DNA from: Athripsodes cinereus
Taxonomy: Eukaryota; Arthropoda; Insecta; Trichoptera; Leptoceridae
Direction of reading: 5' to 3'
DNA length: 64,000 bases
Assembly (NCBI GenBank): GCA_947579605.1
Contig: OX388307.1
Span: 10,641,237-10,705,236 of the forward strand
The notes beneath the pieces are model-generated. The model was given only the letters and a program-made list of their open reading frames with translations, did not search any database and was not told the origin of the DNA. Below are positions 1-10,776 of this stretch, piece after piece. Numbering within the stretch: position 1 is the first letter of the stretch; each line of letters opens with the position of its first letter. Both the position numbers and the translations under genes were made by a program.

Positions 1-2029
1 AATGTGTAATGCTATGTTGACAATGTGTAATTAATACTAAATGTGAACAGTTAATACTAAACTTAATTATAACTAATTACATTCTTAGTCCTAAGTAGAA
101 CATTATATGTGTCATGTTTCCTTTAATAAATACTACAAAATGAAGGATAAAGGCACGGGGTATATACATAAATCAATTCTGAAAATATTGTCTTGTGTTG
201 AGATAAACATACATTTATAATTAATAAAGAATGTAAATCAATCTACAAAATAAACTAAAATCTAATACATATTAGAATATGAAAATATATATCTTCACAT
301 AGTCATAGAAATACACATTTACAGTTTAGTATTCAAAAAGCAAATTCATCAATTTAAACTGAACTAAATTTAAACTGACATCTACAATAGTCTTAGTAAA
401 TCGACAGAAATACCTATGAAACCCTTAATACCTTGCTCACGAAATATAAGACTTTCTAAGCAATGCAACACTTTATACATTTGCATTTAATTCATTGCAG
501 GTTCACAACTTTGTTTAAAATGCATTTCGATATATTATGCATGAAAGTTTTGGCATTAATCTTATACGGCAAATCAATTGTTATTTGAATTAGTTTGTAC
601 CAATGCTATATAGGAAATTTCATGGAGAAAGTTGCTGTTTGGGCGTTCAATTCAAGCCAATACAATGTTTAAATAATTAGCTCATATGCAATGAAAAAAA
701 AACCATACTTGTTCTGGCTTATTAGTCAGGTTTAGTACGAGAACAGATGTTATCTCTGGTTTACCCAGAGATAACACCGACCTTACAATATCATTTGTTT
801 TATAATGCATCAACTTAATATTTTCCAAAATTCAATTTTTTCTTTAAGTTTTTATTATGTTATTCCGTAATATTATTTTGAAGTTTTTCAAATGGCATCT
901 GTTGTTCTATGGTAAGATTGCGCCAAAAACAGTTGACGGTCGGGAATGATTTAAGCTAGACAATGCATTAGCATTTGTTTGTGAGTAATGTGTCACTTAG
1001 CCAGACATAAATGCTAGAATAACATTTATTCTGTGATTGTGAGAACAGATGATTGAGTATAGTTCCTACATAACATTATATTATTGTGTATGATTAATAA
1101 TATGTACTAGAAAATTACATAGTTTTGATATGATTAATCTATAGTTGAGTATGAAATATGCGGGCGCCTTTAAGAGAGATTCATTATGCTAACAACCTGT
1201 ACCTAATATTATTTGATCATTGCAATGATTAGGTACATATTATGTACATATTCATGTAGTATATTATTATATTATGTCACAAACTACGGCTTGTATAACG
1301 GAACATTTTCAAGTGTAAGGTTTTCTATATTAATATCAACTAATTTTATTTTGTAATCTTGCTTTATTTAAATAGTTTTGTTGACAACGTATTTTGGAAT
1401 TAAATATATTATTTCAAGAATTCATTCTTAGAATTGAATATAATATTTCTGTATGTTAGAGCGAAATTATACTATGTCTTAAGATGCCAAAGATGCCAAG
1501 TTCAAAGTTTTTTCAACATAATTATATTTGATGATTTCTTTTGACGAGTAATAAAAATAAAAATTATTAAGCCTACTTTTTTAATTTTCAGAATTTTTAA
1601 TTAACTAAAATTTGACTTTATTAGGTTCTTCATTTATGGAGATGATAGAGTATAAAGAGTTTTCAGATAGATGAATTTGCCATGTAAAGAGCATAACAAG
1701 GAATACAACAATATTTTATTATGTTCGTATTTATTTTAGAAAATGGCTAACCAATAACGCCTGTAATAGGGCACATCTTTGTATTAAACTTTGTTGTGTT
1801 GTACGATGTGCCTGTTGGTGTTTGTTTGTTTTCGATAAATAAATACATAAATAAATAAAATTAGATGTTAAACATGCACAATATTTTTTAAATTGTGTTA
1901 ATATGTTATTATGTGTATATGTTATGTATGCATGAGTGTTATAGTGCATTATAGGTGTTTAGTTTTATAATATGCTTGTAAATATAATATTATATGTATT
2001 AGGTTTAAGTCACGGGTATAAACACAATA
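1..2029. other. AT-rich non-coding stretch
   Basis: No supported gene, exon or complete mobile element is visible here. The only open frames are short, low-complexity and AT-driven. It contains one clean hairpin (listed separately), a nested palindromic stretch around 1200-1238, and a run of TAAATAAA-type units near 1838-1858 of the kind that ends LINE copies. Confidence 0.6.
748..776. repeat. 12-bp perfect hairpin
   Basis: A stem beginning TGTTATCTCTGG is perfectly complementary to CCAGAGATAACA across a 5-nt loop. There is no poly-T tract after it and no adjacent gene, so it is recorded only as a structure. Confidence 0.55.
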
Positions 2030-2107
2030 TTTTTAGGATGTGCCCTTGAAGTGAATTTATTTCACAAAACGGCGCACTATAAATTGTCTAGTTATTATTA
2101 TTATTAT
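2030..2107 (+). repeat. LINE/SINE 3'-end fragment with (TTA)n tail
   Basis: The segment carries the words CACAAAACGGCGCA and TTGTCTAGTTATTATTATTA. The same words recur at about 15940-16000. A shared segment ending in a TTA microsatellite is typical of 3' ends of non-LTR retroposons. The family is not identified. Confidence 0.5.
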
Positions 2108-2150
2108 GAGGCTATTTTCTGCCCTGTGTTCCCGAGAGGGGTGATTATGA
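2108..2150 (+). repeat. Remnant of RTE-like LINE 3' end
   Basis: A short stretch (TTTCTGCCCTGTG, then CCCGAGAGG, then GATGATGATG) matches the terminal coding sequence and GAT-repeat tail of the nearly complete LINE at 52.8-55.9 kb. It is a severely 5'-truncated or eroded copy in plus orientation. Confidence 0.6.
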
Positions 2151-2229
2151 TGATGATAACTTATTAACAGGTTTATTGATTTCCGTATATTTTGCTATTT
2201 AGAAAATGAAACTGTGAAATATGAAAAGG

Positions 2230-2340
2230 TCTATTGGCGGCTCCACTTGTGAGAATGTCGTGATGGCTTAAATAGATATTCTATTCTTCTCAAGACCATC
2301 CATTCATTTGTGAGTGATTAAGGATTTAAATAGATAGATC
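2230..2340. repeat. Two short dispersed repeat fragments
   Basis: Bases 2236-2268 resemble the conserved end (CACTTGTGAGAATGTCGTGATGG) of the 255-bp short retroposon seen at 25184-25438. Bases 2278-2325 match the 53-bp insertion at 30345-30397 (CTATTCTTCTCAAG, CATCCA, GAGTGATT). Both are old copies without coding content. Confidence 0.5.
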
Positions 2341-2699
2341 TATAAAAATGAAACTGCGATCAACCCAGTGTAACATTTACATAGAAAAAACATTATTCAT
2401 GACACTCTGTCAACCGTAGCTAGTAATTTAGAAAATAGACGATTCCACTTAGAGGTAGTTCGTCGATACGTATTTTATAAAAAAATAACACCGTATTATA
2501 TAGCAATTTGTTTTATGAATTTGAATATATAATGAGACTTGATATACATTTAGCTTTAGAGTAAAAGTTACTTAATGGACATGTTTACGTTACGTTAATA
2601 TTTGCACCTATGTATCAAGTGGAATCGGACAACATGAATCATTTTGGTCAATCTATTAATTCTTTGTGAACAAGATTTTTGTGAACATTTTACTAAAAT

Positions 2700-3050
2700 G
2701 TTCACAAAGATCTATAGAAAGACGAATGTTACGGGTGAGTCTGAAAGATTAGAAACGAAGTTAGAAACGAAGACATCAGACACCTAACAAAAGTCACAGA
2801 TATTATGAATCGTTTAAGTGGCAATGGGCGGGTCATGTTGTGAGACGAAACGACGGTAAATAGACTCCTAGAATCCTCAAATGGCGACCATGGAGTAGCA
2901 AAAGAAGCATCGGCAGACCACGAAAGAGATGGACTGATAACATTGTGGGAAGGAAAGGGATACAGAAGGCACAGGACCGCGACGTTTGGAAGAGTTTGGA
3001 AGAGGCCTACATATATCCAGCAGTAGAGAGATGGCTAACTAGTAATTGTA
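2700..3050 (+). pseudogene. RTE/BovB-type LINE C-terminal fragment
   Basis: Plus-strand translation gives a degenerate C-terminal RT-LINE segment. It includes KWQWAGHVVRR, then a GRPRKRWTD motif, then KAQDRDVWKSLEEAY. This series (W-GHV-RR / GRP--RW-D / DR--W) is characteristic of the end of RTE-like reverse transcriptase ORFs. It has stops and lacks the RT core, so it is a dead 5'-truncated copy. The sequence differs from the RTE-like family at 52.8 kb, so at least two such families are present. A similar fragment lies at 31110-31265. Confidence 0.7.
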
Positions 3051-3599
3051 GTAATCTATTTATTTATTTTCGTATTTTGTTTATTTGTTCGATGTGCGTT
3101 TTTTGTTTCTTTATTTATTTTTAATATGAATAGCATTTATTAATAAATAAAAATATTTTCTACACATATCAATGTTTGTCATACTTTCTTTATTTTGAGG
3201 GCATATAGAAATATGTTTTATGCGTGAGACATGTACCTACATTATACAACATACATACTATTATATAATATTGCCTAAGGACAATAAAGGTAATACAAAT
3301 ATCTACTTATTATACATAATATCTAATCTTTTGTATATAATTATTACATATCTACTTATTATCATTGAGAATTCTAGATTGTCAATTGATAAAGTTGAAT
3401 TACATATTTTTATGTCCGGTTTGCATAAATTAAAATAGTTTATTAATGTACAACTCTTTTGATTTCATATTGTACTGTACGCTATGTATTTTGTTTTAGT
3501 TATAAATATATCAAAATTTATGTGTCTATTCAATAATTAAATATTTTGATCACATGAAAAGTTGTTATTTCTGAGGGTTGTATTAAGAAAATACACCGC
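3051..3599. other. AT-rich non-coding stretch
   Basis: Nothing recognisable beyond AT-rich sequence with short low-complexity frames. Confidence 0.5.
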
Positions 3600-3765
3600 A
3601 TACACTCTTTCAGGGAGTGTCGTGGGAAGAGATCTTTTGCAGGGAGTGTCGTGGGAAGAGATGCCGCAATTGGCACAGAGACGCTCTGTATGGAGGAGGA
3701 TGGTTTCTGCCCTGTGCTCTCGAGAGGAGTGTTGAGGGCGATGATGATGATGATGATGATATGAA
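3600..3765 (+). pseudogene. RTE-like LINE 3' end with (GAT)n tail
   Basis: The segment reproduces the last ~40 codons of the LINE ORF at 52.8 kb (GAGTGTCGTGGGAAGAG, then GGCACAGAGACGCTCTG, then TTTCTGCCCTGTGCTC) and its GATGATGAT tail. The motif GGGAGTGTCGTGGGAAGAGA is present twice, at about 3615 and 3643, a small internal duplication. It is a 5'-truncated copy in plus orientation. Confidence 0.75.
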
Positions 3766-5100
3766 ATAAAACATTCGTGTATGTAACGACATGACTGTCG
3801 ACATGACGACTTGAGACAAAATAGAAAACTCGTATTTGTTTTCAAGTTATGTTTATAATGCATTACATTTATCCAATGATGAATCTCTATTTTTTCTTGA
3901 AAGGTAAGCTTTTTATCGAGGCTTTTTGGTGCTGCAATAAAAATAATAATTACTTGTTAAATATGAATTATACAAAACTATCTTTTTACCATCAAGAACC
4001 TATATTATATTTATTTATTGTTTACGTTTTGTTAATATTTTTAACAACCCTTGCCCTAATTAGAGGCTACGTGACGAAATAAACTTAATGAGAAACTGGA
4101 ATGATAAAATTATTGTTAAATAAGAAACTGCATACATTTTTTGTAGGCTTTTGTCGTTGCAATTAAATAATATCGATAGAAAATTGTTGGTAAACGAGTA
4201 TATGTACATTAACTAAGTTTGCTTTCCAATATTATATACGATTATGAATTATTTTATAATAATTTTATCATTTAAATGCCTCTATAGGATTTCTTGAAGT
4301 CAGTAGAATATAATACCTACGTAGATCAAAGTGGGATCTCAATTTTAATACTAAATAAAAACAACAGTAAATTACATACATTTGTTCCAAAATTCACATT
4401 GTTTGAATAATTTTCATATATTGCTGAATGTTTGCTTAGTAGGTGCGTTTACAACTATTTCCAAAATAATTAAATTGCTCTGATTGTAATTATCTGTGTA
4501 ATTTCGTGACGTCAATGTCAAATGTGATAATTGTTGCAATGAATATAAACAGGCGGTAAATAAGTTGGCTGTTTATATTCTACAAAAAGTGACTTTCACC
4601 CTTGCAAGGTGAACTGCTCTCCCAAACTGGCATGCAAATTAATGAGTATTAACAATTATTATTAACATAAACAAATTCCTTAATACTTTAGCATGTGGCA
4701 ATTGTCATAATATTTTTAATACATGCAAATAAACAAAATCCCATGTTTTTTTTTAAATATTGGTAGACAACATGAGACGCGTTTTAAGAAACCGACTATA
4801 TAATTTTTTTTTTTATTTTCAACATTACTGGTTCTCTAATTTTGAGCTTTCTGTAAGAGGCACATTTTTACAAGATTATCCTCATGTGGTACTAAAAAAA
4901 TCGTATCAAAAACCTATTTACATCCAGAATTACCTTTACCTACCACATGTTTTGTGGTATTGCAAAAATATTTTTTTCTCGACCACTCATCGACGTGCTT
5001 TCGATTGACTTATTCGATCTGGAATTGAATTTCATTATAATTATGTAAATCATAACATGTATAGACAATTCACACATACCAAATCAAGACATGAACCTTA
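3766..5100. other. AT-rich non-coding stretch
   Basis: No gene or identifiable repeat seen. Short frames here have no family features. Confidence 0.5.
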
Positions 5101-5104
5101 TATT

Positions 5105-5260
5105 ATGGGTACTAACACGACGATACACATAATATATACAATGCACTGAACACATGTACATGTAACACCCAGACCCAGGACAATTTGAAAAAGGGCATTT
5201 TTCATTTTGCCCTGGCCGGGAATCGAACCCGGACCCGGAACAGAAGAGTATAAACTTTCA
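5105..5260 (-). mobile_element. tRNA-derived SINE fragment
   Basis: On the minus strand there is a Pol III B-box-like core, GGGTTCGATTCCCGG, followed by CCAGGGCAAAATGAAAAATG and then a GTCTGGGTGTTACATGTACA body. A tRNA-like 3' half joined to an unrelated body is the hallmark of a SINE. No full cloverleaf can be folded and the A-box half is unclear, so it is not called a tRNA gene. Confidence 0.6.
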
Positions 5261-6027
5261 AAGATTTTGTATGCATTTAATAAACCTAACAAAAAATCTA
5301 GTTTTCAAATAAACACTCCATCAAATACATCAAACACCAACAAAGGACTCATAATACATATTTAGAACAATAAACATTTATTGTTTTTTTTTATGCCGAG
5401 TAAAAATGTTTTTAAATATTTTCTACACGATAATCGCCAAAATTAAGTTATAAATTAAACGTCACCATACGAAACATTATTTTTATGAATGACTTATTGC
5501 CAATGCACTTCAATTCATTTAATCAATTCTATATACATAGTTCATGCCAAATTTTTATGCCTATATTAATTGTAGAACAAATTACTTTTGTCCTTGGTCA
5601 TTTGTGAACACACCCAATAAAAAATATAATTAATATAAAAAGAGAGCAAGTAATTATTATTCTAATATGTAATGATTAGTAACTGTCAAATTTAAACAAA
5701 TAAGTATAAAAAATATCACCTATCATCATTCTATCTAAGGCAAGTAAAAAGTGGAATAAAGTATCTAAAAACAGTAACGATAGTGAAAAATACTCTGAAA
5801 ATGAAAAACGTCACTAGGGTTCAATGTGAAATTAATGTTTTCTCGATGATTCATATTATTTGAAATTATTTTTTTCTTGCCTCATCATTAAATATACATA
5901 GTTTGTGATTTTTTTTTTCCAATTAGTTCTAACTTAGTATCTTAAAAATATTTATTTGATGGTTTTGAAACTGGTAATGTTCCATTAGCTACTATTTAAA
6001 AATCAATTACTTACACGTTTCTAAGCT
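5261..6027. other. AT-rich non-coding stretch
   Basis: Nothing recognised. The sequence is AT-rich with poly-T runs. Confidence 0.5.
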
Positions 6028-6118
6028 CTTGGCGCAGAGACGCTCTGAATGGAGGAGGCTGGTTTCTGCCCTGTGCTCCCGAGAGGAGTTGAGGGTGATG
6101 AATGAATGAATGAATGAA
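6028..6118 (+). pseudogene. RTE-like LINE 3' end with (GAAT)n tail
   Basis: GGCGCAGAGACGCTCTGAAT, GGTTTCTGCCCTGTGCTCCC and GAGAGGAG match the 3' end of the 52.8-kb LINE. Here the tail is GATGAATGAATGAATGAAT rather than GAT repeats. Only about 60 bp of coding sequence remain. Confidence 0.75.
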
Positions 6119-6831
6119 TTCTAAGCTCTGAGACTTTTAGTTAGAATAATTAATTAGAATTTTTATTAGGCTGCATTTTAAGTTAGCATTCTTCTGTTTA
6201 AAACATTATTAACGATGTGATATTCGTTAGTTGAGCAGATTACGCGCTACAATTTTTCCGACGGCAATGAGCTATGTACATGTTATAAATGTGCGAAATG
6301 CTTTGAAGTAACTCCTTAAAAAGTTAATATCTATATGAGTAACACTTCAGTTAAATATTGCTATCAGTCTCGTATACAATAAACTCGCAGATAATTATTT
6401 TATAGAAAGAGAATGATATGTGCAAGTTGTAAGTAGTCTGACACTAAGCCAAGGTGAAATGTAAAAATAAATAAAATAAGATTTGTAATCCAGCAGAAGT
6501 AAAAGTGTCCATATGTTTTTTTTTTGTAATCTTGGTAATATCACGAAAAATTATTGGTTTTACTTACATTTCGTTTTAAGTATTTCATGTTCAATCAATG
6601 TTCAATATTAATTATACAAATTAAAACGAAAATATTCCCAATACGTTTCAGAAAACAGCTGTGTCCATATGAATTCAAGTGTCACAAAATACATTGTTTC
6701 TTCCAATAAATAATACATTATTTGACAATAAAATGATGAGAAGATCATTGAATATTAATTTATAACATTATTAATTTATTATATTTAGATTAAACGTCAA
6801 TAGTCGGATGCTAAATGATGATTTTATATTT
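6119..6831. other. AT-rich non-coding stretch
   Basis: No supported feature. Confidence 0.5.
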
Positions 6832-7012
6832 TATATCTTCTTCTTCTATGAGTGCCATATCAGGTCCCCCCGACGTTGGCGATCACTCTGGAGAATGCTT
6901 CCCTGTCTCGTGCTGTGCGGACCAGCTCTCCCATCCGTGTTATTCCGGTCCATTGCCGGATATTCCGCAGCCAAGACATCTGCCTCCTTCCCACTCCTCG
7001 ACGTTTTATATA
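6832..7012 (-). pseudogene. LINE C-terminal fragment with (GAA)n tail
   Basis: A GC-rich island in AT-rich surroundings. Minus-strand translation reads QMSWLRNIRQWTG, then GELVRTARDREAFSRVIANV, matching the SWL-N---W-G / A-DR--F---IAN pattern at the C-terminus of RTE-like endonuclease-reverse transcriptase ORFs. It ends at a GAAGAAGAAG tail (TTCTTCTTC on the plus strand). It is a 5'-truncated copy of a third family. Confidence 0.65.
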
Positions 7013-7027
7013 GCATGATAATTTTTG

Positions 7028-7351
7028 AACAAAAATTTTAATTTGGTTATTAATCGTAATATTCTTTAAAAAATAATTTTCTAATAAAAATTTTAATTCG
7101 GTTATTAATCGTAATATTCTTTAAAAAATAATTCTCGAGCAAAATTTTTAATTCGGTTATTAATCGTAATATTTTTTAAAAAAAAATTTTCGAACAAAAT
7201 ATTTAATTCGGTTATTGATCGTAATATTCTTTAAAAAATAATTCTCGAACAAAATTTTTAATTCGGTTATTAATCGTAATATTCTTTAAAAAATAATTTT
7301 CGAACAAAATTTTTAATTCGGTTATTAATCGTAATATTCTTTAAAAAATAA
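7028..7351. repeat. 55-bp tandem repeat, about 6 copies
   Basis: The word GGTTATTAATCGTAATATT starts at 7045, 7100, 7155, 7210, 7265 and 7320, an exact 55-bp period. Copies differ by a few substitutions (for example TTGATC in the fourth). It is AT-rich and non-coding. Confidence 0.9.
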
Positions 7352-7580
7352 GCCGTGAGACACTCGGCAAAGAATAAGTCACTCACTCTTGTCCGTAAGT
7401 TTTCGAGTGTCCTGTGAAAGGCAGGTGACAACTCAAATTCAGCGATGAGATTTGCCATCCATCCTGAATGTCTTAATTTTTCTTGGCAATAGAGAAGACG
7501 GCTTGCATGTTTATTACATGCTGCTGGTCTGCTGGCTACCCCATTTGTAGAGTATGCCGTGATGGTGTAGTAGATCTTTA
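7352..7580 (+). mobile_element. Short retroposon (255-bp family), diverged copy
   Basis: The segment carries the succession GTAAGTTTTCGAGTGTCCTG, GGCAGGTG, TCAGCGATGAG, CATCCTGAATGTCTTAATTT and GGCTACCCCA, ending in GCCGTGATGGTGTAGTAG. This is the same order as the copies at 17717-17985 and 25184-25438, in opposite orientation. It abuts the 55-bp array directly. Confidence 0.7.
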
Positions 7581-7972
7581 TAAAAAAAAAACATAATTAT
7601 AAAATATGAATTCGTACCTTGTTGATTTTGCCCAATATAATTTCACACATTGTCAATGAGGTCCTATATTTCTCGAAATTGATGTCAAAAAATATGTCTT
7701 TGATATATTTTAATATAGATATTGTTTGCAGATATTTTTTAAATTAAACTAATCAAAGCATTATTATAAAAGAGAAAAGCTATGTCAATATGAAGCTTTG
7801 GAGAAAGCTATTTATTTATTTAAATTTTCAAATTTAAAACCAATAATGTTCATCTAATAAGCTTTTTTAAGCCAGCCTAGAATCAATTCTTAAGCGCTGG
7901 CACACTTTTCTCATTTCTTTCTATATCCGAAGTGTGTCATTGGTGAATAAATAAATAAATAAATAAAAATAT
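7581..7972. other. AT-rich non-coding stretch
   Basis: No gene seen. It ends in an (AAAT)n run at about 7948-7968. Confidence 0.5.
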
Positions 7973-8127
7973 GGAGCTCCAAGTGAGATATATATGGTTC
8001 TCCAATTGAGATATATATGGTTCTCCAATTGAGATATATATGGTTCTCCAATTGAGATATATATGGTTCTCCAATTGAGATATATATGGTTCTCCAATTG
8101 AGATATATATGGTTCTCCAATTGAGAT
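7973..8127. repeat. 23-bp tandem repeat, about 6.5 copies
   Basis: GGTTCTCCAATTGAGATATA recurs at 7996, 8019, 8042, 8065, 8088 and 8111, an exact 23-bp period with nearly no divergence. A partial leading unit has CCAAGTGAG in place of CCAATTGAG. Three units are 69 bp, so reading frames stay open across the array on the minus strand. That explains the periodic frames there; they are not taken as genes. Confidence 0.92.
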
Positions 8128-8659
8128 GTCTGATTGATTGGGTCGTCTGCGCGTTATGCCCAAATCAAGTTAGAGACAATTATCAGCTCCGTTTAAACTA
8201 TTAAAATTTTTAAACCTCGATTATTTGTTTCTTTTATAAGCACCAACACAAGATGTTTCTTTTTGGCAAAGTAACGACAACCGTTACATACAATATTATG
8301 TGAGTGTTATTGGTCAATCGGTGGTCAGAATAAGCGTATGTATGACAATATAGTACCTACCTACTACATACTTACTTCATACAATATTGTATAATATGTA
8401 CGTATTGTTGCTCCAGTTAAACCACTTTTACTCTCGTCTGACGCATACGTTTTATCTCCACTTACCTACCAAACTGACAACAAAACACAAAACCAGTTAT
8501 GAGACGAAAATTCATATAAAAAATATTGTCGTTAATATAATTCAGTATCAAAAATTTATGCATATAAATACGAGTACCAGTACATACGTCCAAACTTACC
8601 GAACGAATATTTTCTCACACTTATTTTCTTTTTTCCGATACAGAAAATAAAATAGCCAT
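8128..8659. other. AT-rich non-coding stretch
   Basis: No supported feature. Confidence 0.45.
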
Positions 8660-8805
8660 AGCACATCACGCAAAAAGACATTTAGCGTCTTCGATTCAGC
8701 GATGGGGTATGCCAACCATCGACGGTATAATGACCTGTATGTTCTTTATACGCAGCTATTTCGTTGGTCACCTCACGTGAGGGATATGCCATAGTGGTAA
8801 AAACG
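8660..8805 (-). repeat. Degenerate copy of the 255-bp retroposon family
   Basis: Scattered matches to the family (TTCAGCGATGGGG, GCCAACCATC, CCTCACGTGAGGGATATGCC) in the expected order. Too diverged for exact limits. Confidence 0.35.
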
Positions 8806-8941
8806 GATAGATGTAGAAGAAAATAATTATTTTCCTAGGTATTATCTATATCAACAACAATTAAGGGAGGAATTCCCACCACTTACCCCTGGATGTTGTG
8901 AACGTGAACATCACTTCTCAAGTCAACCAGTCAGTCTAGAG

Positions 8942-9266
8942 CATGGGTGGCCAACCTTTTCAGTAGCCGGTCCAAATTTCAGAATAAGATTTCCTACCGG
9001 GCCGCACAACAATATACTCCATAATATATGGAACGATTGATAATTTTACTTCACCTTAAAATTTCAATCCCCTGTCGCCAAATTTTCAAAATGGTATAGG
9101 AATTTGAAATGTTTCCAAACTCCTCGGATTTCTTTAAAAATATTTTCTCAAAATCCCTCTACTAAAAAAATGTATCGGGTACTTGTACCGACTATTATTA
9201 AAAAAATAGTGTGCATAATTATGCTTCGCGGGCCGCACGTAGACACATGCGGGTTGGCCACACTTG
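8942..9266. mobile_element. hAT-like MITE, 325 bp
   Basis: The ends are CATGGGTGGCCAACC and, reversed, CAAGTGTGGCCAACCCGCAT. They are flanked by 8-bp near-identical direct repeats, GTCTAGAG (8934-8941) and GTCTGGAG (9267-9274). An 8-bp duplication plus GTGGCCAACC termini is the hAT pattern. No transposase is encoded. An internal ~100-bp segment, inverted, resembles the interior of the MITE at 35767-36127. Confidence 0.75.
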
Positions 9267-9274
9267 GTCTGGAG

Positions 9275-10763
9275 TAAAGGCTTCCTTTTTTTTCAAAAAG
9301 TGGACTCGAGGTTGGATTCCTTCTGCAAAATCCACTCGAGAATTGAAATGCTTCCTTGATGTACCTTTGGTGTAAAATTTCACACCGCGGATGACACACA
9401 CATTTACACAACATAATACATAGTTTTAGAACCTTATGTCTATCATATGTGTATAAACAACAAGAAGAAAAACTAGGAAGAGAAAGATTATTAGCTCTTA
9501 TCGTTCAATTGTATTGTGCATTTTTTTACAAGAGACATATTAATTTTGGAGCGAATGAATAACCTGATTGAATTTATAAGTAATAAATAGATAAATAAAA
9601 TATTAAATTATAATCAGTAATTTATACATGTTATTTAATGGAGCCAAGTTTATAATAGATTGCTTATTTTGTTCAATTTATGAATTTCTCTTGAGCTTGA
9701 CTTTGATTGGCGGTCGGATTAATCTAGTACGTTTTTAATATCATAAAATGATTACAAGAAGAACATGATTGTTAATCTCCGCCATAATACAGTATAAATA
9801 TCAACATTATCTTACATTTATGTAACAATTATAGTACGTATGAATGAAACTGAATTTTGTACATGAAAATTTTTAGTATTTCTTGATATCAAGCAATCAC
9901 TATTACTGTTGAAAATATGTAGTGATTTTTGGCCGCAGGTTCTTCCGCCTAAAATTGCTGAATATATTAAATAGTTTTGATCCATTCGATTACAATATCT
10001 TTGTTATGAACTTTTGCTTATTAGATTTATTGTTGTTTATAGTAATTATCAGAAAGTGTGTATTTTGTTTGGGTTTACAGTTTATCAAATATTCATCTCA
10101 CAGTAGGTGATCAGAAACTTAATGCACCGCTTAAGGTCGCACGGTGCCGGCGACCTGTCCACGCAACCACGGCCCCTCAATTATAAAGTTTGCTAACGAT
10201 GAATGTATGGATATGGAATTTTCATATAGGTTGACAAAATAATCACAACCAAAAAAAAATATTGACTTGAGCTTGGTATATCACAAAAAAAATGTCTGTG
10301 TTTTTCGTGTCTTTTTTCACTTGTATTCAGTTAAAACATAGATACTCTGTATAAAATATGAAGTTACATTTTTAATATATACCTGTATTATTTAATATTA
10401 TTAAATTTCGGAAATGGTATCGTAATAAACTAATAAAATTTTCAAAACTGATAATAGCCATCATTAGCACGCATCATAAATTTGCATCCAATTACAACAT
10501 TAATATGAAAAAATTGATAAAAAATATTGACAATCTTTACGACTTAATTTTAATAAACGATTGAATAGTTGGGCGGATACATAGCAAATAAAATCACGAT
10601 AAGAATGCGGTACAATTAAATAATATATATTCATAGATAGTTATCTATCTATGTACTTTTATTCATATTCATATATGCGCGTGCAAAAATAATTATAATT
10701 ATTACAATGTACATATTATCGAATAATAACGCTATTTATTTGTATTTTATTACATGTTTTATT
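9275..10763. other. AT-rich non-coding stretch
   Basis: No gene recognised. A small GC-rich patch at 10130-10180 has no identifiable content. Confidence 0.5.
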
Positions 10764-10776
10764 TATATCAATACTT

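Noticed and set aside
7911..8163. Periodic 69- and 80-codon minus-strand frames (repeated HIYLNWRTIYIS-type peptide)
   Set aside because: They come from a 23-bp non-coding tandem repeat, where three units equal 69 bp and so keep all frames periodic. No start context, flanking exon or family.
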